Assembly (NCBI GenBank): GCA_016192995.1
Contig: JACPTB010000001.1
Coordinates: 191,110-255,109, forward strand
Length of the DNA: 64,000 nt
Direction: 5' to 3'
Source: Candidatus Woesearchaeota archaeon
Lineage (GTDB): Archaea > Nanobdellota > Nanobdellia > Woesearchaeales > DSVV01
The notes beneath the pieces are model-generated. The model was not told the DNA's origin, searched no databases, and was given only the letters and a program-made list of their open reading frames with translations. This document shows positions 1 to 8,099 of this stretch, in pieces. Position 1 is the first letter of the stretch. Every line of letters begins with the position of its first letter. A program made the position numbers and the translations under genes.

Positions 1-135
1 AGTAGTTTTATCAGTGCAGCTATCGCATACTACCATGATTTCGATGTTTTTTATCTTCTGTTGTTTAATTGACTGAAGACATTTACCAATATATTGTTCT
101 TCGTTATGAGCTGGAATGATGATAGAGAGTTTCAT
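1..135 (-). CDS. Glycosyltransferase family 2, N-terminal fragment (runs off window)
   Basis: Reading the minus strand from an ATG at 135 gives an open frame to the window edge that begins MKLSIIIPAHNEEQYIGKCL. This is the classical start of a GT-A fold family 2 glycosyltransferase: the first beta strand, the PAHNEE nucleotide-sugar binding loop, and later VVCDSCTDKT, the D-S-x-D-x-T segment. Such enzymes transfer a sugar from a nucleotide donor to a lipid, glycan or protein acceptor at the inner face of the membrane. Only 45 residues are visible, so the acceptor cannot be guessed. It follows the 149-1459 gene on the same strand after 13 bases and may be co-transcribed with it. Confidence 0.85.
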   Translation of the reverse strand, partial: MKLSIIIPAHNEEQYIGKCLQSIKQQKIKNIEIMVVCDSCTDKTT

Positions 136-148
136 AATTTCACTTTTA

Positions 149-1459
149 TCATTTTTGAATATGTATTTTCCAATATCCGCCTTTTGCAGAACCTTCCCTC
201 TTTAAAACTCCTTTCTTCTTTAAACTCTCAATATTATACTCAACGGTCTTTTTACTTAATTTACCTTTTTCAACTATTTTCGCTTTACTAATAGCTGAGT
301 CTTCCTGTATAATATCTACTATTTTCTGTTCATTTGCAGAGAGTTTTTCTACCCCCTTTTCTACCCCCTTTTCTACCCCCTTCCGTTTGAATATGGTGAT
401 AAAGATACCTGCTACTACCTTAAAATCCGTAGCTGGTTCTTTAGACAGAATTAGACTAATACCACGTCCCCATTTTTCTACAAAATGAATTCGATGAAAC
501 ATAGCAGCAATAAGCTCATTTCTGCGTTTTGAGACCATTTCTGTTTTAATCTTCTTAATAGTTAAACCACCATAAAGCTCGCCAGGATTTCTAATCTCTA
601 AACGATTCTTGAAGATAGCAATGTTTACTGAATCATATTCATAATAGTCGCGATGACAAAATGCATTAATAATTGCTTCTCGAAATGCTGTGCGATCAAT
701 CTCAGGAACATCAATTCGTTGGAGACCTTCCAATTGCATTCCAATATGAATATTCTCTAAAATATATTTTTCTGCTTTTTCAATCAAGGTAAATGTATCT
801 CCTACAAAATCTTGCATATCGATAGTAGTTGCTGTTGTTTCTCCAAATACTGCGCAGCGCAGTTTGGCATTAGGAAAAAATGTTTCAGGATGCTTTCCAA
901 ACAAAAGTATTGCAGTATTCAATAATTTACCCTCTTTCAATAAACCTAACTTTTCCAAAGAACTTTCAACAGAATTATATTCTAAACCTGCTTTTTTGAC
1001 AAATACTATTATCTTTTCCTCGTCAATATCATCTAATTTCGCTTTAATGCAAATTCCAGCATCCCAACGAAGTTTATCTTTGTTTTTTCTCAAGATGAAA
1101 TGTTCCAGTTCCTGAGGACTAATCTTTTTGTCTTCATCTCCAACACGAACATAAGCGCGGCCATAAGCATAATAGGGAATATTTTCTCCAGTAAAATTAA
1201 CATAAACACATTTCTTTCCTTCCAAAGTTATTTCATTGATTTTAGGGAATACCTTTGGCTCAATATTATCAGAAATAGTCTTGGAGATTTCTCTAATTGT
1301 ATTCTCAGTAACTGTTTGTCCAACTACTTCACCATTATTTTTGATTCCAAAATACAGTTCCCCTTTCTGATGTTTGTTGAGAATAGAAACTATCGAGATA
1401 ATTGCTTCTTTCAATTCTGATGTTGATTTCTTCAACTCTAACGTTTCAGATTCTTTCAT
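149..1459 (-). CDS. AlbA_2/Schlafen-type putative transcriptional regulator with HATPase-like and winged-helix domains
   Basis: This is a 436-residue soluble protein of the widespread 'RecG-like' AlbA_2 regulator family. The N-terminus (about residues 4-120) is an AlbA_2 fold, with the ETLELKKS opening and the YFGIKNNGEVVGQ strand-turn. A middle section carries the FREAIINAFCHRDY and EIRNPGEL motifs typical of the HATPase_c_4 part of these proteins. After a (VEKG)n linker at about residues 360-372, a winged helix fills residues 374-436. In the family these proteins are regulators or nucleic-acid binding ATPases often found in accessory regions; the target is unknown. It lies downstream of the recombinase gene on the same strand, 24 bases away. 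The start is the first ATG of the frame. Confidence 0.8.
   Translation of the reverse strand: MKESETLELKKSTSELKEAIISIVSILNKHQKGELYFGIKNNGEVVGQTVTENTIREISKTISDNIEPKVFPKINEITLEGKKCVYVNFTGENIPYYAYGRAYVRVGDEDKKISPQELEHFILRKNKDKLRWDAGICIKAKLDDIDEEKIIVFVKKAGLEYNSVESSLEKLGLLKEGKLLNTAILLFGKHPETFFPNAKLRCAVFGETTATTIDMQDFVGDTFTLIEKAEKYILENIHIGMQLEGLQRIDVPEIDRTAFREAIINAFCHRDYYEYDSVNIAIFKNRLEIRNPGELYGGLTIKKIKTEMVSKRRNELIAAMFHRIHFVEKWGRGISLILSKEPATDFKVVAGIFITIFKRKGVEKGVEKGVEKLSANEQKIVDIIQEDSAISKAKIVEKGKLSKKTVEYNIESLKKKGVLKREGSAKGGYWKIHIQK
349..384 (-). repeat. Three 12-bp tandem repeats inside a coding region
   Basis: Three consecutive copies of a 12-base unit (CTACCCCCTTTT on the plus strand, the last with two changes) encode the VEKG repeats of the AlbA_2 regulator. 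The unit length is a multiple of three, so copy number changes would alter linker length without breaking the frame. The unit also contains runs of five C and four T, so single-base slippage would be disruptive. Confidence 0.9.
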
Positions 1460-1483
1460 TTCAACCTCTTTTCAGTGTATTTT

Positions 1484-2275
1484 TTATAATAATCCTGCTA
1501 ATTTAGTTATATCTTTATTTGCAACATGAGTATAGATCTGTGTTGTTTTTAAGTCTTTATGTCCAAGCAATGCTTGAATATATCTTATGTCTGTTCCTGC
1601 TTCTAATAAATGAGTTGCAAAAGAATGGCGTAATGTATGCGGTGTAACATTCTTATTTATTTTTGCATTTTTAGCATTCTTAGTGACTATTAATTGGATG
1701 CTTCTTTTGTTATATTTATTGCCTTGCTGAGAATTGAAAATTAAGCCTTGCTCTTTAATTCCATATATCTTGATTATTTCCTTAAGCTTATTATGCAAAA
1801 AAATAACTCTTTCTTTGTCTCCTTTTGCAGTTTTCAAATGAATAATTTCACGTTGAAAATCTACATCATTCCATTGGAGATTCCTCACTTCATCAAGACG
1901 TAACCCTGCATAGTATAAAAACATCAAAACAAGCTTATGTTTAAGATTCTTTTCTTGTTCAATCATTTTCTGAACTTCTTGTTTGCTAAGAACAGTAGGT
2001 AATTTCAGTTTATTTTTAGCTAAAGGCAGATTTTCTTTAAAGGTTTCATGAAGAACATTCCGATAAAAGAATTGCAAAGCAAAATAAGCGCTTCTCATGG
2101 TTGATCTACTTTTATCAATTTGAGAAAGAAGAAACTCCCTTGGAGTGTTACCTGATTTTAAATAATTTCCAACAATAATCAAATAAACCTTTGCTGTTTG
2201 AGAAGAATACCCTCTTAATTTAATTTCCTCACTAAGTTTTGCAAGCAATTGTTGTTGTTCAAGTGATACATCCAT
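1484..2275 (-). CDS. xerA: Tyrosine recombinase (XerA/XerD-like integrase)
   Basis: The 263-residue protein has the two-domain layout of small Xer-type recombinases: an N-terminal SAM-like core-binding domain (residues about 1-85) and a catalytic domain. All catalytic positions are visible: R126 in GLRLDEVR, K151 in the beta-hairpin TAKGDKERV, H213 and R216 in HTLRHSFATH, H239 in LLGHKDL, and the nucleophile Y248 in TTQIYTH. The length matches archaeal XerA, which resolves chromosome dimers at dif, but integrases of small mobile elements look the same. It sits outside and right next to the left arm of a long inverted repeat. A 12-8-12 palindrome lies 57 bases upstream of its start, which favours a role in local rearrangement or integration. 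The choice between housekeeping and element function is open. Confidence 0.92.
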   Translation of the reverse strand: MDVSLEQQQLLAKLSEEIKLRGYSSQTAKVYLIIVGNYLKSGNTPREFLLSQIDKSRSTMRSAYFALQFFYRNVLHETFKENLPLAKNKLKLPTVLSKQEVQKMIEQEKNLKHKLVLMFLYYAGLRLDEVRNLQWNDVDFQREIIHLKTAKGDKERVIFLHNKLKEIIKIYGIKEQGLIFNSQQGNKYNKRSIQLIVTKNAKNAKINKNVTPHTLRHSFATHLLEAGTDIRYIQALLGHKDLKTTQIYTHVANKDITKLAGLL

Positions 2276-2331
2276 TACTATTCTACTGTCAAAGGTTATT
2301 TATAAGAATTTCGCTTTATATGCTGATATAT

Positions 2332-2363
2332 CTATTAAGCGTAATTAAAACTACGCTTAATAG
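2332..2363. promoter_or_regulatory. 12-8-12 palindrome, candidate tyrosine-recombinase core site
   Basis: The 12-base arm CTATTAAGCGTA (2332-2343) is followed by an 8-base spacer and by its exact reverse complement (2352-2363). Two inverted arms of 11-13 bases around a 6-8 base spacer are the geometry of tyrosine-recombinase crossover sites such as dif and loxP. The position, upstream of the recombinase gene and two bases before the long inverted repeat, fits. A plain operator or hairpin is the alternative. I found no second copy in the window by eye. Confidence 0.45.
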
Positions 2364-2365
2364 GT

Positions 2366-2551
2366 GAAGAACGAACCAACTTGCCAGCTTTTAGAGTCTA
2401 TAAACCGTAAATTCGATTTTTGTCATGGCAAATCAAGGCAAGTAATATCATAAACGTTGCTTACTTGCCGATATTACGTAATATGTGCTAACTGCTATTT
2501 AAGCTCTTCCATCTTTTGATGAGAATTACTTGCTTTTGAAGAATTGCTGCT
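2366..2551 (+). repeat. Left arm of ~186-bp inverted repeat
   Basis: This stretch matches the reverse complement of 13201-13386 nearly base for base, from GAAGAACGAACCAACTTGCC to GAAGAATTGCTGCT. Differences are scattered substitutions plus one less similar patch near 2472. Inside it are shorter stems: TTGCCA/TGGCAA around 2381-2432 and GGCAAGTAA/TTACTTGCC around 2438-2469. The two copies frame an 11-kb block. It contains no convincing reading frame. It could be an element end, an inversion substrate or a duplicated noncoding RNA. Confidence 0.9.
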
Positions 2552-2662
2552 GTAGAGCAATAAACTGATTGGATTATTGGGTTATCTTCGATCTTATCTC
2601 TATCTTAAATTGTAACTAAATGATTCGAAAAGTATTTAATGATGAACTATTTTACTTAGTGT

Positions 2663-2926
2663 ATGAATTGGAAAGCTACACTTCAAATTACCAAAACAAA
2701 AATAGTTGTTTTTATTATTTTAGAGTTAATTACACAAATTCTTATCTTAACATCATTTTTTTTTGTTTCCAAACCAAGAATCTATTGTATACAAGCACCA
2801 TGCCCTGAGATGTATCAAACACCTATCTGGCAATTATGGCTTATTGAAACATTGTTATCAACTGCCCTAATTATAGTTTTGATATATTTCATTAGTTTTT
2901 TATACAATTTATTTAGGAAAACATGA
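2663..2926 (+). CDS. Small two-helix membrane protein, unknown function
   Basis: The 87-residue product has a first hydrophobic helix at about residues 14-36 (VVFIILELITQILILTSFFF), a short extracytoplasmic loop with CIQAPCPEMYQTP, and a second helix at about 56-80. The two cysteines in the loop could form a disulfide. The AT-rich stretch AAGTATTTAAT lies about 25 bases before the chosen ATG, as expected for a leaderless archaeal transcript. The longer overlapping frame from 2620 has no protein-like features. Family not recognised. Confidence 0.55.
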   Translation: MNWKATLQITKTKIVVFIILELITQILILTSFFFVSKPRIYCIQAPCPEMYQTPIWQLWLIETLLSTALIIVLIYFISFLYNLFRKT

Positions 2927-2941
2927 ATTGTTTATGAATAT

Positions 2942-3349
2942 TCAAAGCAATTTCACGAATTCTTGAGGATGAATTGTCTTAATTCCTTGAAATTCAGCAA
3001 TGCTTAGGATATGTTTCTTATCTTGACTAATAATATATGCTGCATTTCCAGCTAAAGCAGCTTCAAAAAATTTATTGTCTTTAGGATCATTTTTAACAAT
3101 GTCAAGTGTTTCAGTTGGAACTACAATTACAGCATTTTCAATTATCATCTTTTGCCATTCTTGAATCATCTTATCAGACATTTTAATCTTAAAGTCTTTT
3201 AGGGTTTCAACTAATTCTTCAACAATTTCAGTAGAACTCACCATAAGTATTTTACCATTTCTCCATGCATCAATAATTTGAGAAGAATAATTTCCTTCCC
3301 AGAATATTCCAGAAATGAAAATATTAGTATCTAAAACAACTCTTATCAT
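2942..3349 (-). CDS. PIN-domain toxin (VapC-like ribonuclease, COG1569 type)
   Basis: The 135-residue protein is a complete PIN domain. The acidic residues expected to hold Mg2+ are visible: D7 in VVLDTNIFISG, E44 in the TEIVEEL helix, D91 in NDPKDNKF and D110 in ISQDKKH. PIN toxins cut RNA, commonly tRNA or mRNA, and are held inactive by the partner antitoxin. The gene overlaps the AbrB-type antitoxin gene by 4 bases (ATGA), so the two are translationally coupled. The length and the late D-x-K-H motif fit the 'PIN family putative toxin' group rather than classical bacterial VapC. Confidence 0.88.
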   Translation of the reverse strand: MIRVVLDTNIFISGIFWEGNYSSQIIDAWRNGKILMVSSTEIVEELVETLKDFKIKMSDKMIQEWQKMIIENAVIVVPTETLDIVKNDPKDNKFFEAALAGNAAYIISQDKKHILSIAEFQGIKTIHPQEFVKLL

Positions 3350-3606
3350 TTTAAACGAACTCGTTTTATTGCTTCATCTATATCATTTGGTTTGATTTTT
3401 TTCATCTTAGTAAATTCTCTTGTTTTCTTTAATAGTTTATCAAACCCTTTGAATGATGGCATTTCTAATTTTTTCAGCACAATAGTATCATCTTCCCCAA
3501 TAACAATAAATCTTTCTCCTTCATAAAGACTAAGTCTATCTCTGATTCCTTGTGGAATAACAATTTGCCCTCTTGAACTGAGACTTGTAACTTCAAATGT
3601 TCCCAT
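3346..3606 (-). CDS. AbrB/MazE-type antitoxin of the PIN toxin
   Basis: Beginning at the ATG at 3606, the 86-residue product carries a swapped-hairpin AbrB DNA-binding domain (FEVTSLSSRGQIVIPQGIRD, residues about 3-22, then VLKKL). A basic C-terminal tail probably threads into the toxin. An upstream frame extension of 14 residues exists, but the ATG at 3606 is preceded at normal distance by a strong GGAGGT ribosome binding site, so I prefer it. The product should neutralise the adjacent PIN protein and repress its own promoter, where a palindrome (3630-3645) is present. Confidence 0.88.
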   Translation of the reverse strand: MGTFEVTSLSSRGQIVIPQGIRDRLSLYEGERFIVIGEDDTIVLKKLEMPSFKGFDKLLKKTREFTKMKKIKPNDIDEAIKRVRLK

Positions 3607-3629
3607 GATTATAACCTCCATGTAAGTAT

Positions 3630-3645
3630 ATCTTATTGATAAGAT
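3630..3645 (-). promoter_or_regulatory. Palindromic operator of the AbrB/PIN module
   Basis: ATCTTAT and ATAAGAT arms surround a 2-base centre. Two more half-sites follow toward the promoter (CATCTTATTT and GATAAGATTA, up to about 3675), along with a TATA-like TATATAAATA. This is the expected layout for autorepression by the antitoxin. The binding itself is inference. Confidence 0.6.
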
Positions 3646-3649
3646 CATC

Positions 3650-3940
3650 TTATTTATATACTTTTCGATAAGATTATTAAACGCTGACTACTTGCTCTTC
3701 TTAGAAAACTAAAGATTATATTAAAAGTGCCATTAACAAAAGATACGAAAGTGCTACGGATTACGACTCTTGAGAAAGCAAATAAAGTTCGTTTTTTCGG
3801 TGTTAAATGCAATTTTTGAATTACTTAAACGACGAGGGGGATTTTCGACGACGGAATATGGCACACTCTCATTGTGCTACGCACTTTATGTTTTAATAGA
3901 AGGAATCTGGGGCTAAAAACCGAAATATTTAAATATTACA
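3650..3940. other. Gene-free spacer with a degenerate copy of the CGACGAGGGGG repeat family
   Basis: About 290 bases without a gene. The first half is AT-rich promoter sequence for the antitoxin. From about 3829 it contains AACGACGAGGGGG followed by CGACGACGG and, near 3910, CTGGGGCTAA. These resemble pieces of the repeat at 13568-13645 (AACGACGAGGGGGGG, CAGGGGCTAA). I read it as a decayed member of that intergenic repeat family. Confidence 0.45.
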
Positions 3941-3961
3941 TTGTATTACATGCGTAATATC

Positions 3962-4228
3962 ATGGAAACTATCACTTTTAAAATTCAGGAAGATGTAGTA
4001 AAGAAGATAGATGCAGTCTTAAAACCATTGCATTTCAGCAACAGAACAGAGTTTATTAGAGAATCTGTCAGGGAAAAGCTAAACTCAATAGAAAAAGATT
4101 TTGTTCTTCAGCAGTTAGTGGAGTTTAAAGGTGCTGCAAAAAAGAAAGTAAGCGATAAAGAATTGCATAATATTAGGGGCAAAGTTGCTAGTGAATATGC
4201 TAAAAAGTTTGGTGTTAAGCTAAATTAA
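3962..4228 (+). CDS. Ribbon-helix-helix (CopG-like) regulator/antitoxin
   Basis: From the ATG at 3962 the 88-residue protein shows a short beta strand (METITFKIQE) followed by two helices (VVKKIDAVL, then RTEFIRESVREKL) typical of ribbon-helix-helix repressors, then a charged tail. The longer frame start at 3941 is unlikely because a TATA-like AAATATTTAAATATT lies about 25 bases before 3962. The gene converges on the PIN gene at 4220-4633 with a 9-base overlap of their ends. That is not the usual operon arrangement for antitoxin and toxin, so pairing with that PIN protein is only possible. The tail from about residue 60 could bind a partner. Confidence 0.75.
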   Translation: METITFKIQEDVVKKIDAVLKPLHFSNRTEFIRESVREKLNSIEKDFVLQQLVEFKGAAKKKVSDKELHNIRGKVASEYAKKFGVKLN

Positions 4229-4633
4229 GTCCTCTGGTTTTTTGATGGTGATTTTATCTTTTAACTTTCTAAAATGCCGGTCTCTTGTCACCATAATTGA
4301 ATTAGTGTCTCTGGCTAGTATCCCATGAACTGCATCGCCTAAAGGAATATTATGCTGTTTTGACAAATCGGCAGCTTCTTTTAATTGAGTCTTATTGATT
4401 TCAACTTTTTCAAGCAATTCTGATACATTTTTGAAGAGCTCATCAATAGTTTGCTTATCGTAAGCGTGCGATAATTCCTCAACAACAAAATCTGAATAAA
4501 CAATTTTCTCTTTATTGGCTCGTATTTTCTTGAACGATTCAAATGCCAATTCTCCAAGATTTTTGGATTTGTCTTTCCTGTTTTCGTGGAGGTCTCTCCA
4601 GATTGCTGTATCTACATAGTATTTTGATGCCAT
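4220..4633 (-). CDS. PIN-domain nuclease
   Basis: The 137-residue protein is a PIN domain with D8 in YYVDTAIW, E52/E53 in VVEELSHAYD, D100 in IPLGDAVHGILA and D118 in VTRDRHF, the four acidic positions of the active site. The LGDAVHGILARD segment and the VTRDRHF strand are diagnostic. It is probably a ribonuclease toxin. Its only neighbour is the convergent ribbon-helix-helix gene, with which it overlaps tail to tail. It has its own upstream region toward 4713-4735, where a perfect palindrome lies. Confidence 0.85.
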   Translation of the reverse strand: MASKYYVDTAIWRDLHENRKDKSKNLGELAFESFKKIRANKEKIVYSDFVVEELSHAYDKQTIDELFKNVSELLEKVEINKTQLKEAADLSKQHNIPLGDAVHGILARDTNSIMVTRDRHFRKLKDKITIKKPEDLI

Positions 4634-4712
4634 TATTGACTGGCAGTGATTTTAGTATTTATAGTTTGCCTAACATTTCATAATAGGGTGTTTGAAGTAA
4701 TAGTTATTAAAT

Positions 4713-4735
4713 ATAATCTAATAGCATTAGATTAT
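4713..4735. promoter_or_regulatory. 10-bp perfect palindrome in divergent promoter region
   Basis: ATAATCTAAT, a 3-base centre AGC and ATTAGATTAT form a perfect dyad between the divergent genes at 4633 (minus) and 4791 (plus). It looks like a dimeric repressor operator. The ribbon-helix-helix protein nearby is a candidate binder. Confidence 0.5.
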
Positions 4736-4790
4736 GATTAATAGCAAATAATAGGAATATTTAAATATTAGTTATATATTACTGGTTTAT

Positions 4791-5030
4791 ATGGTTAAAG
4801 TTAGAATTGAAAATGAAACTAAGGAGGAAAAATTCAAAAGGCTAGCTGAAGCAAGGGTTAACAAATTACTGGAGCAGTTTGCCATCTTAAGAAATTGCTC
4901 AAATACTCAAGTGTATAGCTATTCTGAACCTCAAATAAACAAGATATTCAAGGCTCTAGAAGAAGAATTAAGAATAACTAAGGCAGCTTTTCAGAGTAAT
5001 AAGAAAGCAAGAAAAGGCATAAAACTTTAA
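4791..5030 (+). CDS. Small conserved basic protein of accessory regions, unknown function
   Basis: The 79-residue protein is soluble, basic and largely helical, opening with VRIENETKEEKFKRLAEARV and containing ILRNCSNTQVYSYSEPQINKIFKALEEEL. I recall proteins of this pattern (R-hAEAR-N-hL..hL-NCSN...Y-Y) as a common uncharacterised small family next to mobile or defence genes; that recollection needs a search. It is immediately followed, with one base between, by the GHKL ATPase gene, so the two form one transcription unit with a TATA-like TATTTAAATATTAG about 25-40 bases before the start. It may be a partner or regulator of the ATPase. Confidence 0.7.
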   Translation: MVKVRIENETKEEKFKRLAEARVNKLLEQFAILRNCSNTQVYSYSEPQINKIFKALEEELRITKAAFQSNKKARKGIKL

Positions 5031-5031
5031 A

Positions 5032-6402
5032 ATGGAATTTGTAAAAAGATTATTTGGAAGTAAAGAAACAGATCAACCTAATGTTGAAGAAACAATATTC
5101 TCCGCTACTTTTGAAAAAGAAAAACAAATAGTTTCTGCTTTGAATATGGTAGGTGCTGGCTTTGAAGCAAGAGGTGGCAGTTCATTAATGTTGACGGAAG
5201 CAGTTGAAAATGGTGTAGATGCAATAATAAAATTCAATGAAAACCAAAAAAAGAAAACGAAAGGTGAAATCAAGGTAATTATTGACAAAGAAAATGAAAG
5301 AATACTGATAATAGATAATGGTACTGGATTCTTGCAAATCAAACATGTCTGCGAGAAACCTTTCGATTCATTAAAAGAGTTTGATAGTAGTCAAACAGGT
5401 CAATTTGCTAGGGGATTGCAAGGATTTAGGGCATTTTGTGAAAATTTATATTTTATTACAAAAAGACTCCCAGAAGATATTCCTACCAATGAAATTACGG
5501 TCATATTTGCTAATGCAATTTTTTCCAGAATAACAGCGAAGCTTGAATTTAATTCAATATCTAGTAAAGTAAAAGTTAAGTATGTGGATGAATCCAAATT
5601 CAGAGAATATTCTGATTCGGAGCATGGTACTATTGCAATATACGAAAAATGGAAACCCGGTCTGTTTGAAAAATTCAATGTAACTATGTTATTCAAAAGA
5701 CTTCAACATCATTTTGGAGAATTAATTAGAAAAGGTGAAGTAAGAATACTTGTAGAACTATACGAAGGAAAAATCGCCGAAATAGGGCCTGAGCAACAAA
5801 AATTTCAGGAAGTAGAGCCCAGAGACTATTCGGAATTTACTACCCTAACCATTGATTCGATTCCTTACGATAAAAATGGGAAAAAAGGAGAGATAAGTTT
5901 CAATTTGTACTTATGTGATAAGGGCAGAAGTGATAGATGGAACCTGCCCTACTTACTTTTTCAGGGAAGACCAGTTGGAAATGGGTTCATCTCAGAAATA
6001 GACGAATTTACAGAACGTCCCATATGGAAACATAGATTCCTCACTGGTTGTATAACATGTGATTTTTGTGAAATTGATGAACTAAGACAGGGATTAAAAA
6101 TCAATGATGAACGTGATTTCTTGTTTAAGGAACTTCTCAAAATTGAGAAATTACTTGAGAATAAAGTAAAAGAACATTCTAAAGGACTGTATGAATTAAA
6201 GTTACAGAGACAAGTTAGCGAACTTGTAAAGAATTTACAATTATTTTTTAAGTCAAAGAACATATTTAACTTTAAGATAGCTAATAGTATGGGATTTCTC
6301 TCAAAAGAGAATAATGAAATTGAAGTTGTAGAACTAGCAAAATCAAGCGGATTAATGACTGTTTTAGAATTCTTTGAGATAGTAATAGATTCGCCGCCGT
6401 AA
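5032..6402 (+). CDS. GHKL-type ATPase (Hsp90/MORC/Topo VI-B-like), C-terminus replaced at a junction
   Basis: The 456-residue protein has the Bergerat ATP fold. The N-box LTEAVENGVDA has E56 and N60, the G1 box IIDNGTGF has D95-x-G97, and the G2 box is TGQFARGLQGF at 123-132. A following sensor-like region and a long helical segment (about 370-415) suggest a dimerising ATPase of the MORC or type II topoisomerase class, as used in several defence systems. The last 20 or so residues are encoded by DNA that on the other strand is real virB4 sequence (up to about 6340), so the authentic C-terminus is probably lost. Downstream effector domains, if any, are missing. Confidence 0.85.
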   Translation: MEFVKRLFGSKETDQPNVEETIFSATFEKEKQIVSALNMVGAGFEARGGSSLMLTEAVENGVDAIIKFNENQKKKTKGEIKVIIDKENERILIIDNGTGFLQIKHVCEKPFDSLKEFDSSQTGQFARGLQGFRAFCENLYFITKRLPEDIPTNEITVIFANAIFSRITAKLEFNSISSKVKVKYVDESKFREYSDSEHGTIAIYEKWKPGLFEKFNVTMLFKRLQHHFGELIRKGEVRILVELYEGKIAEIGPEQQKFQEVEPRDYSEFTTLTIDSIPYDKNGKKGEISFNLYLCDKGRSDRWNLPYLLFQGRPVGNGFISEIDEFTERPIWKHRFLTGCITCDFCEIDELRQGLKINDERDFLFKELLKIEKLLENKVKEHSKGLYELKLQRQVSELVKNLQLFFKSKNIFNFKIANSMGFLSKENNEIEVVELAKSSGLMTVLEFFEIVIDSPP

Positions 6403-8006
6403 TGCTGTGTAATCGCAAGATATTCGCCCTGTGGATCAATAATAATCACATCGCAGCCATTCATATACTGCCGTGAAATAAGCAGTTTAGTGAAATAGGA
6501 TTTACCAGCGCCAGAAGTTGCTAAAATAATTCCGTTTGCATTGGTAAGATTAAAGATATTCTTGATATAGGGAATTTTGTTTTTATTTAATCCTAATAAA
6601 ATACCGTTATCATCTCCATCAAGAAAAGGAGAAGAAAACGGAAAAAATGCTGCTAATCCTTCAGTATGAATATTTCTTTTTATCTTCAGCTTGTTGTTAG
6701 CAAGTGGCAGCATTGAAGCATAGCCTTCCATCATCTGAAACATTGGTACATTGCTTTGTATCATTAATCCATCAAAATCTGCCTTTATTCGTTTCGCCAG
6801 TAAATGCGTTTCTTCTTTTGTACCTTTGCACATTACATATAATGAAACATCAAATAACTTCTGTTTTCCTTTCTGCAAATCTTCTAATACTTTCTTTGTT
6901 GAAGAGAATTTTATTTCCAATGATGGATTTAATATGCCTTTTTTTGAATCAGTATAAAGATCAGCTTGTTGTTTCTGCAAGTCTCTATTTAACTGGACCA
7001 TTGTAAAGTCTAATGGGTAAGGCTCAATATGAATACTGATGTCGTACTTTTCTCCAGAAGAGATTATTTTATCTAAGAAACCCATTTCAACAGAATGAGG
7101 GTAACCAGTTATTGCTAATATTTTGCAAAATAAATTATCAACTTCGAAATAATCAGGATAAAAGCTTATTTTTTCTGGCGCAAACATAAAATGAGCAATT
7201 TCTTTCACTTCCTCTGCTTGCGCTTCTTTTTGTTTGTTGTTTGCTATGTAGGAATAAAATAATTCAATCAACTTTTTCTCCTGCAATTGTTTAACTTTTA
7301 ATCCTAAGCTTGCTAATTTTTCACTGCATACTTTTACCTGCACATCCAAATGATCTTTTTCCTGAATTATTATGTAGAAATTCCTGTTCTGAATTTTATT
7401 CTCTTTGATTGTCTTCTTTACAAACTCGCAATAGGAATTTATCAGACTTTGCAGTAATTCTGCTTTCTTTTCATCTTTCGTTAACTTTATTTTTTCTTTG
7501 ATCTTATTGTCTGTATATCGTAGATGTTCAGAAAGCTGAATTGGTGTGCTCGTGATATGAATTTGAATAGGAAAATCAAGTCCATTGAGAAATTTCTGAA
7601 ATCCTACGATAATTGCATTCTTTTCTTCTTCAGTCTTGAGCATAAAATTGATAGGAGTTATTTCCAGAATTGCTAATTTATTTTTTGCTTGGTACACAGT
7701 TGCTTGTTCTATCTTCTTAATATCAACAATCTGTTTGAGCAGATTGCTTAATACTTCTATTTTTGGATTTCTGAGATAATTGTACCAGTGCTTGATTTTA
7801 TTGAGTCCATCAAAGAACATGAAAAAAGCTGCCATAAAGAGAATAAAAATAGAGAGTGAACCAGAAACGGAAATAGGCAAAGATGTTTTAAGAACGAGTA
7901 GAAATACAAGGAAGAAGGCAGGAAAAGCATACGCTAACTGCGGGAATGTCAAGCCAAAGATGATCTTTTCTTTGTGCTGCAATGGTGGGGGAATGTCGTA
8001 TGCCAT
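5961..8006 (-). pseudogene. virB4: PrgI-VirB4 fusion ATPase, truncated at about 6340
   Basis: Starting at the ATG at 8006 (MAYDIPPPLQHKEKIIFGL, the usual start; the TTG at 8048 is unlikely), the protein begins with a PrgI/VirB3-like two-helix membrane domain (about 10-65) and continues as a conjugation motor ATPase. The Walker A is GIILATSGAGKSYFTK, the Walker B IIIDPQGEY, followed by SKTVINPLDF, the normal VirB4 continuation. Just there, near 6340, homology stops. The frame then runs to 5961 through sequence that is the antisense of the GHKL gene. About 555 authentic residues remain and the C-terminal third of the motor domain is missing. It is the last gene of the minus-strand conjugation-like operon and is probably inactive. 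Confidence 0.85.
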
Positions 8007-8099
8007 TGAATATGAATGGAAATGCTTTATTTTATAGTCAGTTGACAAGATTAGTATTGCAGAACATGGTTAAAAAAGGGATTAACAAGAATTACGGGA

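Noticed and set aside
349-384. CRISPR-like or regulatory tandem repeat
   Set aside because: Units are 12 bases without spacers and encode the VEKG linker in frame.
2381-2434. tRNA-like fragment in the inverted-repeat arm (TTGCCA...AATTCGAT...TGGCAA)
   Set aside because: Only a 6-base acceptor-like stem and a TTCGA string. No anticodon or D arms can be folded. I treat it as a simple hairpin in the repeat.
2620-2808. Plus-strand frame overlapping the small membrane protein
   Set aside because: Its residues are Tyr/Asn-rich with no hydrophobic pattern. The 2663 frame has two clean membrane helices and better promoter spacing.
5961-6340. Authentic C-terminal part of VirB4
   Set aside because: The translated segment is the antisense of the GHKL ATPase gene and has no VirB4 motifs.
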